Source: Allobosea sp. LC85
GTDB lineage: Bacteria; Pseudomonadota; Alphaproteobacteria; Rhizobiales; Beijerinckiaceae
Direction: 5' to 3'
DNA: 64,000 bases
Assembly (NCBI RefSeq): GCF_000735605.1
Contig: NZ_JPKG01000006.1
Coordinates: 62,001-126,000, forward strand
Position numbers and translations under genes: made by a program. Under the pieces are notes generated by a model. That model did not search any database, was not told the origin of the DNA, and saw only the letters and a program-made list of their open reading frames with translations. Shown in pieces: positions 19,503 through 28,746 of this stretch; within the stretch, counting starts at the first letter, position 1, and each line of letters opens with the position of its first letter.

Positions 19503-20854
19503 ACGCACCCGTCAGCCCCAACCAGGCCGTCTTCGTCAGCGGCTCGACCTTTCGCCATGTCGCGGTGATGACCGCAACCGGAGCGGTCGGGCTGATGGCG
19601 ATTTTCGTCGTCGACCTGCTTTCGCTGCTCTACGTCTCCTGGCTCGGCCGGCCGGCAGCCACCGCAGGTGTCGGCTTCGCGACGATCGTGCTGTTCCTGA
19701 CGGTCTCGATCAATATCGGTTTCATGATCGCGGTTTCGGCGCTGACCTCCCGCACGCTCGGCGCCGGAGACCGCAAGGGCGCGCGGCGGATCGCAGGCTC
19801 CGCCATGACCCTGATGGGGCTTGCCGCGATCGTGCTCACGCTGCTGGCATTGCCTTGCCTGCCCTGGTTCCTGAGGCATCTTGGTGCGCATGGCGAAGCC
19901 TATGACGTCGCCCTCTCGTTCCTTTGGATCGCCCTGCCCTCCAATCTTCTGATGGCGCTCGGCATCGGCTTTTCAGGTGTGCTGCGCGCCATCGGCGATG
20001 CCCGGCGTGCCATGTTCGTGACCCTCGGGGGCGGGCTCGCAACCGCGGTGCTCGATCCGCTCTTCATTTTTGGCTTCGCGCTCGGCACAGACGGCGCCGC
20101 CTGGGCGACAGTGCTCTCACGCGTCATCTTTGCCTTTGTCGGCTTCCGCGGTGCGGTGAAGATCCACGACATGGTCGGCATGCCGAGCCGGCAAGCGCTG
20201 CGCGCCGACACACCCCGCGCACTCGCCATCGCCGGCCCGGCGATCCTGACCAATCTCTCGACACCAATCGCGAATGCGGTCTTCGCCAGCATCTTCGCGC
20301 GCTTCGGCGATGGCGCGATCGCGGCCATGGCGATCATGGACCGGTTGGTGCCGGTGGCCTTCGGCGTGATCTTCGCCCTGTCCGGCGCAGTCGGGCCGAT
20401 CCTCGGCCAGAATTGGGGAGCCGGCCGTTTCGACCGCATGCGCCGCGCGCTCAGTGATTCCGTGATCTTCGCCGTGGCCTGCGTCTGCATCGCCTGGCTC
20501 GCGCTCCTGCTGCTGCGCGGCCCGATCGTCACTGTCTTCAATGCCAGCGGCCTGACGGCCGAGCTGGTGATGTTCTTCTGTCTGATCTCCGGGCCGATGT
20601 GGATCTTCGTTGCCGTGCTCTTCGTCGCCAATGCCGCGTTCAACAATCTCGGCATGCCGATCCTGTCGACCCTCTTCAGCTGGGGGCGCGCAACGCTCGG
20701 GACGATGCCGATGGCCTGGGTCGGCGCCCATTATGCCGGGCCGAAGGGCGCGATGGTCGGCACAGCGCTCGGGGCGGTCGTCTTCGGCCTGGTTGCGCTG
20801 GTCTTTGCCTATCGCGGCATCACGCGCCTGGAGCGCCAGCCCAAGGGCGCGTGA
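19499..20854 (+). CDS. MATE family efflux transporter
   Basis: A 451-residue multidrug/toxin exporter with about 12 hydrophobic helices in two homologous halves, including the conserved SALTSRTLGAGDRKGA loop and GPILGQNWGAGRFDRM in the second half. A GTG start overlaps the antiporter stop (GTGA at 19499-19502), so the two are probably co-translated. The substrate is unknown. The 3' end runs into a short tandem repeat that contains the stop codon. Confidence 0.92.
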   Translation: MNAPVSPNQAVFVSGSTFRHVAVMTATGAVGLMAIFVVDLLSLLYVSWLGRPAATAGVGFATIVLFLTVSINIGFMIAVSALTSRTLGAGDRKGARRIAGSAMTLMGLAAIVLTLLALPCLPWFLRHLGAHGEAYDVALSFLWIALPSNLLMALGIGFSGVLRAIGDARRAMFVTLGGGLATAVLDPLFIFGFALGTDGAAWATVLSRVIFAFVGFRGAVKIHDMVGMPSRQALRADTPRALAIAGPAILTNLSTPIANAVFASIFARFGDGAIAAMAIMDRLVPVAFGVIFALSGAVGPILGQNWGAGRFDRMRRALSDSVIFAVACVCIAWLALLLLRGPIVTVFNASGLTAELVMFFCLISGPMWIFVAVLFVANAAFNNLGMPILSTLFSWGRATLGTMPMAWVGAHYAGPKGAMVGTALGAVVFGLVALVFAYRGITRLERQPKGA

Positions 20855-20909
20855 GCATCCAAGGGCGCTTGAGCATCCAAGGGCGCGAGTATCCAGGGGC
20901 GCGTGAGCC
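20843..20909 (+). repeat. Tandem ~18-bp repeat across the MATE stop codon
   Basis: Four head-to-tail units of 18, 18, 16 and 15 bases built on AAGGGCGCGTGAGCATCC start at 20843, 20861, 20879 and 20895. The MATE stop codon (20852-20854) lies in the first unit; the others are intergenic. It looks like slippage expansion. Confidence 0.85.
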
Positions 20910-20986
20910 TCGCTTGCCTGCCGGCCCCGCCCTGCTATCGTCCGGAGTGCAGGCGGCGGCAGACCGCGACCAGACGGAGAGGCGCC

Positions 20987-21940
20987 ATGATGAACCTGTT
21001 CGAGATGATGCAATCGGCCCAGAACGGGCAGGCCATGCAGAATCTGGCTCGGCAATACGGGCTCAGCCAACAGCAGATGCAGAGCGCGCTCGACGCCTTG
21101 CTGCCGGCCTTCACAATGGGACTGCAGCGCCAGACGCAGGACCCGCGCGCCTTCGGCAATCTCGCCCAGATGATGACGGCCTCGCCCTTCGGCTCGCTCT
21201 ATGACGCCGATGGCGACGGCATTCCCGACAACGCCGCGCTGATGGGCAACAACGTCCTCAACCAGCTCTTCGGCTCGAAGGAGGTCAGCAACGCGCTGGC
21301 GGCCCAGGCTGCGGCGACCAGCGGTGTCGGTCAGGCGGTTCTGAAGCAGATGCTGCCCGTCATCGCCTCCATGATCATGGGCGGGTTGTTCAAGTCGACC
21401 AGCAACCAGGGGCTCGGCGGCATCTTCGGGCAGTTCGCCGAGATGATGCAGGGCAAGATGCCGGGCCAGCAGCCAACGCCGCAGGCGCAACCGCAAACTC
21501 CGGGGAGCTCGCTCGACGCGATTCTCGGGAGCCTGTTCGGGCAGGCGGCCGGTGCTCCCCCGACACAGGGCGGCGGCCCCTTTGGCGGCGGCCCCTTTGG
21601 CGGTGGTCCCTTGGGCGGGGCAAGGCCCGGCGGACCGGCCGAGGCCGACCCGATGGGTGGGCTTCTCGGCCAGATCCTGACCGGGATGCTCGGCGGCGCA
21701 GCGACGCAGCCCCAGGCAGCACCGCCCCCATCGCAGCCGCGTAGTCAGGCCACCCGGCCCGCAGCACAGCATGAGCCTGAGCCGGACCAGCCTGCGCCCT
21801 CGGGCGAAGCCGGCCCGGGCTCGATCGGCCTCGATGCGCTGAACCAGATGTTCGAGCATGGTCGGCAGGTGCAGGACGACCATCAGAATGCGCTGAAGTC
21901 GATTCTGGACGCGATGCTCGGCGGCGGGCAGCGCCGCTAG
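20987..21940 (+). CDS. DUF937 domain protein
   Basis: A 317-residue protein whose first roughly 160 residues form the alpha-helical DUF937 domain (NLFEMMQSAQ opening, LLPAFTMGLQ, then a DADGDGIPDN segment resembling a calcium-binding thrombospondin-type-3 motif). The C-terminal half is low complexity, rich in G, P and Q with repeated GPFGG units. There is no signal peptide. Start choice rests on a GGAGA 7 bases before the ATG at 20987. The function is unknown. The TAG stop (21938-21940) is also the first three bases of the following palindromic element. Confidence 0.82.
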   Translation: MMNLFEMMQSAQNGQAMQNLARQYGLSQQQMQSALDALLPAFTMGLQRQTQDPRAFGNLAQMMTASPFGSLYDADGDGIPDNAALMGNNVLNQLFGSKEVSNALAAQAAATSGVGQAVLKQMLPVIASMIMGGLFKSTSNQGLGGIFGQFAEMMQGKMPGQQPTPQAQPQTPGSSLDAILGSLFGQAAGAPPTQGGGPFGGGPFGGGPLGGARPGGPAEADPMGGLLGQILTGMLGGAATQPQAAPPPSQPRSQATRPAAQHEPEPDQPAPSGEAGPGSIGLDALNQMFEHGRQVQDDHQNALKSILDAMLGGGQRR

Positions 21941-22048
21941 ATCACGCTGCGTTTGGACGAAATCGTCCAAACGCAGCGTGATCGACTCTCATCGTTTAGA
22001 GCATGCTTGATGCAAAAAGCCGTTGCCACTTTTTCGCAGCATGCTCTA
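21938..22048. repeat. Composite two-hairpin palindromic element
   Basis: Hairpin 1 is a perfect 21-bp inverted repeat (21940-21960 with 21963-21983) and hairpin 2 has an 11-bp perfect outer stem (21997-22007 with 22038-22048) and an inner GCAAAAAG/CTTTTTCGC pairing with one bulge. Its layout parallels the RIME-like copies, but with different sequence. It fills the gap between the convergent DUF937 and chemoreceptor genes and may terminate both transcripts. Confidence 0.85.
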
Positions 22049-22071
22049 GGCGCCCCGTCGACCCGCCCAGC

Positions 22072-23976
22072 TCAGGCGCTGCGCCGCCGCAACCATTCGA
22101 TCTCGGCACTCTGGCCTTCGGACATTGCGGCGGCGATCGCCCGGAGATCGGCGACGCTGTCGCGCGTGCGGAAGCTTGAGACGAGATCGTTGAGGCGCCG
22201 GATCTGATCGCCGAGTGCACCGGCAGAAGCCGCGCTCTGCTCGGCGAGCGCGAAGTTCTGCTGGGTCATCTCGTCCATATGCGCAACCGCCTGGCTCATC
22301 TCGTCGATTCCGTTGGCCTGCTCGGCCGAAGCGGCGGAGATTTCGGAGACCGTCGCTGAGACTTTTCGCGAAGCCGCGACAATTTGATCGAGCGCTTCGC
22401 CGGCAGAGCGGACAAGCCCGACGCCCTGCGCCACCTCCGCTCCCGATTCCGAGATCAGTGCGCTGATTCCCTTGGCGGCCTCGCCCGAGCGCTGCGCCAG
22501 CGTGCGGACCTCCGAGGCGACCACGGCAAAGCCCCTGCCGGCATCGCCTGCGCGCGCCGCTTCGACCGCCGCATTCAACGCGAGCAGATTGGTCTGAAAG
22601 GCGATCTCGTCGATGACCGAGGTAATGTCCGAGATCTTTCGTGAGGCCGTCTCGATGCGCGCCATCGCAGCAACGGCATCATGGACGATCGCGCCGCCCC
22701 TTTGCGCCACGCTCATCGCCTCATCGGCCAGCGAGACGGCCTGCCTCGATGCATGCGCGGAAGCCTTGACCGAGGCAGCAAGCTCTTCCGTGGTGGCTGC
22801 CGTCTCCTCCAGCGAGGACGCCTGCTCCTCGGTGCGTTTTGACAGATCATCAGCGCCCATATTGATCTCGCGTGCTGCGTTGCCGACATCGGCTGCAGTC
22901 GCCTGGATGGTCGTGATTGTCGCCGAGAGATGACTGACCGCCGTATTGAAATCGTCGCGCAGCTTCTCGTAGGCAGTGGCAACCTCGGCATCGATGCGGT
23001 GGCTGAGATCGCTCTTCGAAAGCAGATCGAGGCCCTCTGCGAGCAGGCCCATGACCTGTGCCTGCTCCCCAACCAGTTGCTCCTGCTGCCTTGCCTGTTC
23101 AGCGCGCTCGCTCTCGATCAGCCGGCGCTGCTGTTCGGAGAGATCTCGTCCCTCGGCGCTCTCCGCTTCAAGACGCTGCACGGCAAGGCCGTTTTCCTTG
23201 AAGACCTGGACCGCACGCGCCATCGCGCCGATCTCGTCCTTGCGCCCCTGCCCCTGGACCTCGACCGCGTAATCGCCCCTGGCCAGATCATCCATGCGCG
23301 ACTTCAATGCTTCCAGCGGCCGGGTAATCGAAATCCGGGTGAGCAAGGCAGCACCACCCAGGCCGAGCAGGATGCCCAGAGCCGAGAGTGCCAGGATCAC
23401 AATGCTCAGTTCCCTGGCCTCGGCATCGAGCGTTTCCGAGGTCGCCTGGGTTTCCGTCTTGATGGCTTCGTTGAGCTTGCCTGCAGCGGTGACGATCTCG
23501 CCAATGGTACGATCGAGCTGGGACATGACCGACAGCGCCGCCAGATCCTCGTCCTTCGCGGCCTGGGCGACGATATCGTCGATCTGCGGTTTGAGCGCAG
23601 AAAGTGCCCGGCCCATGGCGTCGAACTCTGCAGCCTTCTGCGGGAAACTGATCTTGGCCTCGATCAGTTGGAACTGCGCGCGATCATAAGCCTTGCGCAC
23701 ATCCTCGATGCTGGTCGCGTTCTGCTTCATGAATTCGGGATAGGCGATCGCCTTGTAGAGATCGCGCACGATATCCGTCATGGCGCGGGTGGTGCGGCCC
23801 GAATCGAGGATCGCCGTCGCGCTGTTCGATATCAGATCGGAATATGCCTTCTGGATCCGCGCGTATTCACGACCGGCATAGATGGCAGTTGCGACGCTGA
23901 TCAATCCGAGCACGATCAGCGGGATCGCGATCTTGGTCCTGAGCCGCAGATCCTGAAAACGCAGAGAAATCCGCAT
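22072..23976 (-). CDS. Methyl-accepting chemotaxis protein
   Basis: A 634-residue chemoreceptor. Helix 1 is near residues 12-33, a periplasmic four-helix-type domain spans about 34-187, helix 2 about 188-212, then HAMP and a long coiled coil ending in the signalling tip with [22 protein letters not shown]. The ATG at 23976 follows a G-rich GGGGGTGGG stretch; an in-frame ATG at 24048 would add 24 residues before the first helix. No che operon is in the window, so it is an orphan receptor; a CheY-like protein lies far away at 62752. The ligand is unknown. Confidence 0.95.
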   Translation of the reverse strand: MRISLRFQDLRLRTKIAIPLIVLGLISVATAIYAGREYARIQKAYSDLISNSATAILDSGRTTRAMTDIVRDLYKAIAYPEFMKQNATSIEDVRKAYDRAQFQLIEAKISFPQKAAEFDAMGRALSALKPQIDDIVAQAAKDEDLAALSVMSQLDRTIGEIVTAAGKLNEAIKTETQATSETLDAEARELSIVILALSALGILLGLGGAALLTRISITRPLEALKSRMDDLARGDYAVEVQGQGRKDEIGAMARAVQVFKENGLAVQRLEAESAEGRDLSEQQRRLIESERAEQARQQEQLVGEQAQVMGLLAEGLDLLSKSDLSHRIDAEVATAYEKLRDDFNTAVSHLSATITTIQATAADVGNAAREINMGADDLSKRTEEQASSLEETAATTEELAASVKASAHASRQAVSLADEAMSVAQRGGAIVHDAVAAMARIETASRKISDITSVIDEIAFQTNLLALNAAVEAARAGDAGRGFAVVASEVRTLAQRSGEAAKGISALISESGAEVAQGVGLVRSAGEALDQIVAASRKVSATVSEISAASAEQANGIDEMSQAVAHMDEMTQQNFALAEQSAASAGALGDQIRRLNDLVSSFRTRDSVADLRAIAAAMSEGQSAEIEWLRRRSA

Positions 23977-24124
23977 ATCGATACCCACCCCCGAGAAGCA
24001 TCGAGCCGGGCATTGCCTCGGCATGCCGGGGAGGTTCCATGGGAACACTGAAAAATGGGTTACGAACGCTGGCTTTAGGCCCCATTTCAGGCAGAATCAG
24101 CCCTAAATCGTTCGGGAGAGCCCG

Positions 24125-24161
24125 AAAAGAAAAACGGACGGAAGCATGAAGCTCCCGCCCG
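24125..24161 (-). terminator. Terminator downstream of the DUF1127 gene
   Basis: Read on the minus strand, an 11-bp stem (24161-24151 with 24145-24135, two G-T wobble pairs, five-base loop) is followed by a T-rich tract (24134-24125). It lies 25 bases after the DUF1127 stop. Confidence 0.75.
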
Positions 24162-24185
24162 CAAGAAACGCGCAGCGCCAAGGGG

Positions 24186-24572
24186 TCAGGCGCTGCACGC
24201 AACCGTAGAATTCGAACCGGCCGCGGCCGGGCGCGGCGCGAGAGGCTTAGCGACAGCAGTCTTCACCAGAGCCTGTCGAACTCCCTCCTCGCGCCGGACA
24301 GAGGCGACGCCCGCCCGCGCGCTGGAGCGGGCAGCGAGAGCCGCCGAAGGGTCCTTCAGCCAGGACACGGTCAGCGCGCCGTCGATATCGGAGCGGACGA
24401 GACCGATATCCTTGAGGCCGCGCTCGTCGAGCTCGGAGAGCCTCAGCACCTCACGGCGGTGAATCAAAGCGCGCGTCAGAGCCTTCACGCCAACATAACC
24501 GCCGGTGACAACACGCGTGACGCCGGTGGCGACGAACGAGAGCGACTTCGGAACGAATGTCAGGATCAGCAT
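24186..24572 (-). CDS. DUF1127 domain protein
   Basis: A 128-residue protein with the arginine-rich DUF1127 segment RREVLRLSELDERGLKDIGL followed by VRSDID (about residues 36-62). Short DUF1127 proteins in alphaproteobacteria have been linked to RNA turnover and phosphate or carbon adaptation. This one has an N-terminal hydrophobic stretch and a long alanine/arginine tail. The start at 24572 is fixed by a near-perfect AAGGAGGT 6 bases upstream. It is divergent from a LysR gene and has its own terminator. Confidence 0.88.
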   Translation of the reverse strand: MLILTFVPKSLSFVATGVTRVVTGGYVGVKALTRALIHRREVLRLSELDERGLKDIGLVRSDIDGALTVSWLKDPSAALAARSSARAGVASVRREEGVRQALVKTAVAKPLAPRPAAAGSNSTVACSA

Positions 24573-24675
24573 GGCGACCTCCTTCAGGGGTCTGGCGGCA
24601 AAACGAGCATCTTCCGGCCCGGTTGGAGCGCACCGACGACACGGACTGGAGAATGTCTGAAGGATAGCTTTGCGC

Positions 24676-24688
24676 TGGCCATCAGCCA
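24676..24688. promoter_or_regulatory. Candidate LysR operator (T-N11-A)
   Basis: A 13-base T-N11-A sequence with TGGC/GCCA arms lies in the 175-base divergent region between DUF1127 and the LrhA-like regulator. The position suits autoregulation and control of DUF1127, but the arms are only four bases long. Confidence 0.35.
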
Positions 24689-24747
24689 AACGAATGGTTA
24701 TGATGCTTCACAGCACGGATATTGATGATCCATCGTGGGGGTGCTCC

Positions 24748-25629
24748 ATGGCGCATGTTCTCGACGCCGACCAGCTCAAGACCTTTGTCGCCATCGCCGA
24801 TACGGGCTCGTTCACCCGCGCCGCCGAGATCGTCTACAAGACGCAATCCGCTGTCTCGATGCAGATGAAGCGCCTGGAGGAGCGTGTCGGTCGCCCGCTC
24901 TTCGGCCGGGACGGGCGCCATGCCAAGCTGACGGAAGATGGTGAGCGCCTGCTGGATTACGCGCGCCGCATCGTGCGTCTCAATCTCGAATGCGTGGCGA
25001 GCTTTGCCGATGCCGACCTCAAGGGGCGCATCCGCCTCGGCGTGCCGGACGATTATGCCGACCGCTATCTTCCCGAGATCCTGGCTCGCTTTGCCCATTC
25101 CAATCCGCGCGCCGAGGTGACGGTCGTCTGCGAGCCGACACCGATGTTGGCCGAACGCATCGGCACTGGTGATATCGACCTTGCGATTATCACCCATGTC
25201 GAAGGCCGCGGTCAGGGCGAGATCATCCGGATCGAGCCGCTGCTCTGGGTCACCTCTGCGCGCCATACGGTCCATGAGGAGGACCCGCTCCCGCTCGCAC
25301 TCGGCCGCCCGACCTGCAACTGGCGGCAGGCTGCGGTCGAAGCGCTGGAGAAGAAGGGGCGGCGCTTCCGCGTGCTCTATGCGAGCTGGAATTCGACGGC
25401 GGTCGGTGCAGCGGTGGTTGCCGGCCTTGCCGTCTCGGTGTTGCCGGAAAGCGCGATCAGGCCCGGCATGCGCATTCTCGGTCCCACCGAGGGCTATGCA
25501 ACCCTGCCGTCCTGCAAGATCGGGCTGTTGCGCACGCGCTTCGACCCCTCGGTGCTCTCCAATGCCCTGGCCGAGCACATCATCCAGAGCCTCGACAACC
25601 TCGCAAGCTTCAAGACGGCGGCGGAGTAG
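24748..25629 (+). CDS. LysR-type regulator, LrhA-like
   Basis: A 293-residue transcription factor with an N-terminal winged helix-turn-helix (LKTFVAIADTGSFTRAAE, about residues 9-26) and a C-terminal effector domain. The sequence GRIRLGVPDDYADRYLPE is characteristic of the LrhA/HexA branch that controls motility and surface behaviour. The ATG at 24748 is preferred; upstream in-frame starts from 24670 add unrelated residues. It is divergent from the DUF1127 gene. Confidence 0.92.
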   Translation: MAHVLDADQLKTFVAIADTGSFTRAAEIVYKTQSAVSMQMKRLEERVGRPLFGRDGRHAKLTEDGERLLDYARRIVRLNLECVASFADADLKGRIRLGVPDDYADRYLPEILARFAHSNPRAEVTVVCEPTPMLAERIGTGDIDLAIITHVEGRGQGEIIRIEPLLWVTSARHTVHEEDPLPLALGRPTCNWRQAAVEALEKKGRRFRVLYASWNSTAVGAAVVAGLAVSVLPESAIRPGMRILGPTEGYATLPSCKIGLLRTRFDPSVLSNALAEHIIQSLDNLASFKTAAE

Positions 25630-25643
25630 GATCGTCCAGATCT

Positions 25644-25664
25644 GCTCGGGGCCCGCCCCCGAGC
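25644..25664. terminator. Hairpin between convergent LysR and pilin genes
   Basis: Eight-base GC-rich stem (25644-25651 with 25657-25664, loop CCCGC) in the 43-base convergent gap. There is no T run, so it is probably a bidirectional stop aid. Confidence 0.5.
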
Positions 25665-25672
25665 CGCGGCCT

Positions 25673-25849
25673 TCAGGGATTGAGCCCGGCCTGTACCGCT
25701 TCGAATACGCCGCGTATGAACCGGCCGATCTCCTGCCCGCCGATGATCACGGACATCGAAACTCCGGCGGCGATCAGCCCATATTCGATGGCCGTCGCGC
25801 CGCGGTTGTCGCGCGCAAAGCCGAGAAGAAGGGTGAGCAGTCGATCCAT
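25673..25849 (-). CDS. Flp/Fap-type pilin, orphan
   Basis: A 58-residue Flp pilin. A short basic leader ending ARDNRG is followed by the prepilin motif ATAIEYGLIAAGVS, with the glutamate and tyrosine (E22, Y23) conserved in Flp pilins, then a hydrophobic helix through VIIGG. A TadV-type prepilin peptidase would be expected to cut after G17. No tad/cpa assembly genes are in the window, so it would need machinery encoded elsewhere. It lies downstream of gshA on the same strand. Confidence 0.88.
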   Translation of the reverse strand: MDRLLTLLLGFARDNRGATAIEYGLIAAGVSMSVIIGGQEIGRFIRGVFEAVQAGLNP

Positions 25850-25951
25850 AGCCGGATGCTCGCTCCGAAGCCTCGGAGAAAGCGTTAACGCCCGATGGCA
25901 AATGCCGGGAAACGCCGGGCTTGCCTGGGGATTCCGTGGCTGATCGGCCGT

Positions 25952-27331
25952 TTAGATGAGCAAATCCTTAAAGACCGGCTCGATACGCGCGTTCCACTCC
26001 CCGCGATAGCGATCAGCAAGATCCTGAGCCAGGCTGCGGCCGCTCTCGGCAATCGCGAGAACAGGATCGAGGAAACGCGTCTCGTCCTGGCCCTCGGCGT
26101 TCAGGCGGGCCCGGCGGGCGAGACCAGCGCGCGACAATTCCAGAACCTGCTGTGCAATCTCGCGCGCGCTGCGGCCGGCGACCGTCGCGGCGAGACCCGC
26201 CGCAGGCACGGCGTCACGCAGGCCTTGACGGTCCTCGTTGCTCCAGCCCTTGACCAGGTCCCAGGCGGAGTCGAGTGCAGCCTGGTCATAGAGCAGTCCG
26301 ACCCAGAAGGCGGGCAGCGCGTTCAGTAAGGCGGGCGGGCCGGCATCCGCACCCCGCATTTCCAGAAAGCGCTTCAGCCGAACCTCGGGGAACAATGTCG
26401 ACAGGTGGTTGGCCCAATCGGACATGGTGGCATGCTCGCCCGGAAGCTGCGGCAGCCGGCCCGCGAGCAGATCGCGGAAGGATGCACCGGTCACGTCGTG
26501 GTAGACCGGCCCGCGCTTGACGAAATACATCGGCACGTCGAGCGCCCAGTCGACATACCCCTCATAGGACATGCCCTCATCGAACACGAACGGCAGCATG
26601 CCGGAGCGGGCATTGTCGGTATCGCGCCAGATTTCGGATCGCACCGACTGGAAGCCGTTGAGCTTGCCTTCGGTGAAGGGCGAGGAGGCGAAGAGCGCCG
26701 TTGCAACCGGCTGCAGGGCAATCGAGACCCTGAGCTTCTTCACCATGTCCGCCTCGTCGGCGAAATCGAGGTTCACCTGCACGGTGCAGGTACGGAACAT
26801 CATGTCGAGGCCGCGCGTGCCGACCTTCGGCATGTAGTTGGCCATGATGCGGTAGCGGCCCTTCGGCATGACCGGGGTCTGCTCCCGTGTCCAGAGCGGC
26901 GAGTGGCCGAGCGCCAGGAAGCCAATGCCATGAGGCTCGGCGACCGCCTTCACATCGGCAAGATGCGCTGCAAGCTCCGCAGCCGTTTCATGCAGCGTCT
27001 CGACCGGTGCGCCGGAGAGTTCGAACTGGCCACCGGGCTCAAGCGAGATTGCCCCGCCACCTTCGGGCCCAGCCAGGCCGATGATATGGCCATCGTCAAT
27101 GATAGGCTCCCAGCCGAGCCTCTGCTGCATGCCTTCAAGCAGGTGCCGGATGCCGCCCGCCGCGCCGCGCCCCTCGTAAGGCACTGCGCCGATATCGGCA
27201 CGGTAGAACGGGAACTTCTCGTGCTCGGTGCCGATCCGGAAGGCGGAACGAGGCTTTTCGCCTGCCGCAATCCAGCCGATCAGTTCGGACTTCGACGCGA
27301 TCGGGGTAGAATCGGACACATCGCGAGCCAT
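25952..27331 (-). CDS. gshA: Glutamate-cysteine ligase, plant/alphaproteobacterial type
   Basis: First enzyme of glutathione synthesis, joining glutamate and cysteine with ATP. The 459 residues include the GTEHEKFPF active-site strand near residue 32 and the FRTCTVQVNLDFADE core motif of the plant-like GCS2 family. The ATG at 27331 is preceded by GGAG; an in-frame start at 27376 would add 15 residues. A YbdK-type ligase of the same superfamily lies 192 bases upstream on the same strand. Confidence 0.95.
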   Translation of the reverse strand: MARDVSDSTPIASKSELIGWIAAGEKPRSAFRIGTEHEKFPFYRADIGAVPYEGRGAAGGIRHLLEGMQQRLGWEPIIDDGHIIGLAGPEGGGAISLEPGGQFELSGAPVETLHETAAELAAHLADVKAVAEPHGIGFLALGHSPLWTREQTPVMPKGRYRIMANYMPKVGTRGLDMMFRTCTVQVNLDFADEADMVKKLRVSIALQPVATALFASSPFTEGKLNGFQSVRSEIWRDTDNARSGMLPFVFDEGMSYEGYVDWALDVPMYFVKRGPVYHDVTGASFRDLLAGRLPQLPGEHATMSDWANHLSTLFPEVRLKRFLEMRGADAGPPALLNALPAFWVGLLYDQAALDSAWDLVKGWSNEDRQGLRDAVPAAGLAATVAGRSAREIAQQVLELSRAGLARRARLNAEGQDETRFLDPVLAIAESGRSLAQDLADRYRGEWNARIEPVFKDLLI

Positions 27332-27523
27332 GGGCGCTCCGGCAGGACGATAGGACGGCCGACATCTCGCGCGCACCAGACGGTACGGGCGAGGCCGGCC
27401 CAGGAAGCGTCAGACATATGCGACCACCGAACAGAGGACAACGACCTCCGTCCCGCGTTCGTGGAAGGAGTTTGCTTGCGCAAATGCACAACGCACATGC
27501 CCGCATCCCGCACGCGCTTGCGT

Positions 27524-28696
27524 TCAGGCCACCCCACGCAGGAGTTGGTTTGTGTCCTGCGGCCGGCTTGCGCCATCGCTTCGTGTCTCCGACGCCAGCC
27601 AGTCGATGACCGAGACCAGCCCTCCGCCGTCACCGCCGGTGCGCGCGCGGGCTTCCTCGAAGATGGCGAGCTGCCGATCCGCACTCGTGCCCTGGGTCGC
27701 GATCGTACGGCAGTCGCCAAGCTCAGTGGTGCAGCCGAGTGCCGCCGCATCATCCGAGAGCTGTTCGATCAGTTCGTCGACCAGGCTCGGAACCGAGCGC
27801 ATTCCCCTGCTCTCAGGGCAAATCAGCCCTCCATGGATCCCATAACGCTGGGCCCGCCAGACATTCTCCACTGCGATGGCGCGTGCAGCCGCAGTCGGAT
27901 CGGCGTTGAGCCGAGGCTTCCTGCAGAGGTGCCGAACAAGGCAACGATAGAGGGCCGCGATGGCCAACGTGTCGTCCAGGCGCGTGCAGCTGTCGGCGAT
28001 GCGCATTTCCAGCGTCGGATGCTTCGCGGATGGGCGAATCGCCCACCAGATATAACTGGCATCCTTGATCGCTCCGGCCGCGACCAAGGTATCGACATAG
28101 GCGTGGTAGTCGGCAGGTTCGAGGAAAAGTTCCGGCAAGCCCGTGCGTGGTAATTCGGCGTAGGCCGATAACCTGTAGCCCAACAGGCCGGTGCGCCGCC
28201 CCTGCCAGAAGGGCGAAGAGGTGGACAGCGCGAGAATCACCGGAAGGAAAGGCATGATCCGCCCCATCAGGCGGATGCGCTGATCTTCGTCCGGCACCTC
28301 GACATGGACGTGGAGCCCACAGAGCTGATTGCGACTGCCGAGCATCTGGAGCTCGCGCATCAGCTTGTCATAGCGTGCCGCCTCGGTGGCACGCTGCCGC
28401 GACCAGACCGCGCTCGGATGCGTGCCGCAGGCGAGCAGGAGCAGGTCATACGCCAGAGCTATGCGCGCAAGGCCGGTCCGCAGCGTGGCAAGCGACCGCC
28501 TCGCCTCTTCCATCGTCTCGCAGACTGGCGTCGCCACCTCGATCTGGGACTGCAGCATCTCCCGCTGGACTTCGCTGGGAAACGCTTGGTGCACGGCATC
28601 GAGAAATGCCGGCGAGATCTTCCGGACGATGCCGCGGGTCGTGACATCGGACAGGAAATACTCTTCTTCGATACCGAAGCGGCAGGCTTGGCTCAT
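27524..28696 (-). CDS. YbdK-type carboxylate-amine ligase (GCS2 family)
   Basis: A 390-residue ATP-dependent ligase with the family opening FGIEEEYFLSD and later NQLCGLHVHVEVPDE metal/nucleotide motif, the hallmark of the YbdK group. E. coli YbdK has weak glutamate-cysteine ligase activity; the natural substrate is uncertain. The start at 28696 has GAGGACC upstream and begins right before the conserved domain; a start at 28816 would add 40 atypical residues. It is adjacent to gshA. Confidence 0.92.
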   Translation of the reverse strand: MSQACRFGIEEEYFLSDVTTRGIVRKISPAFLDAVHQAFPSEVQREMLQSQIEVATPVCETMEEARRSLATLRTGLARIALAYDLLLLACGTHPSAVWSRQRATEAARYDKLMRELQMLGSRNQLCGLHVHVEVPDEDQRIRLMGRIMPFLPVILALSTSSPFWQGRRTGLLGYRLSAYAELPRTGLPELFLEPADYHAYVDTLVAAGAIKDASYIWWAIRPSAKHPTLEMRIADSCTRLDDTLAIAALYRCLVRHLCRKPRLNADPTAAARAIAVENVWRAQRYGIHGGLICPESRGMRSVPSLVDELIEQLSDDAAALGCTTELGDCRTIATQGTSADRQLAIFEEARARTGGDGGGLVSVIDWLASETRSDGASRPQDTNQLLRGVA

Positions 28697-28746
28697 CTCA
28701 TGGTCCTCGCGGGGTCGTGGATCCACGGGGGGAGGCCCTCGCGCGC

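Noticed and set aside
16980..19508. 842-codon open frame on the minus strand
   Set aside because: It lies opposite the KefB-like antiporter and enters ispH in the wrong frame; low-complexity shadow sequence only.
20117..21970. 617-codon open frame on the minus strand
   Set aside because: It is antisense to the MATE and DUF937 genes, with no recognisable motif.
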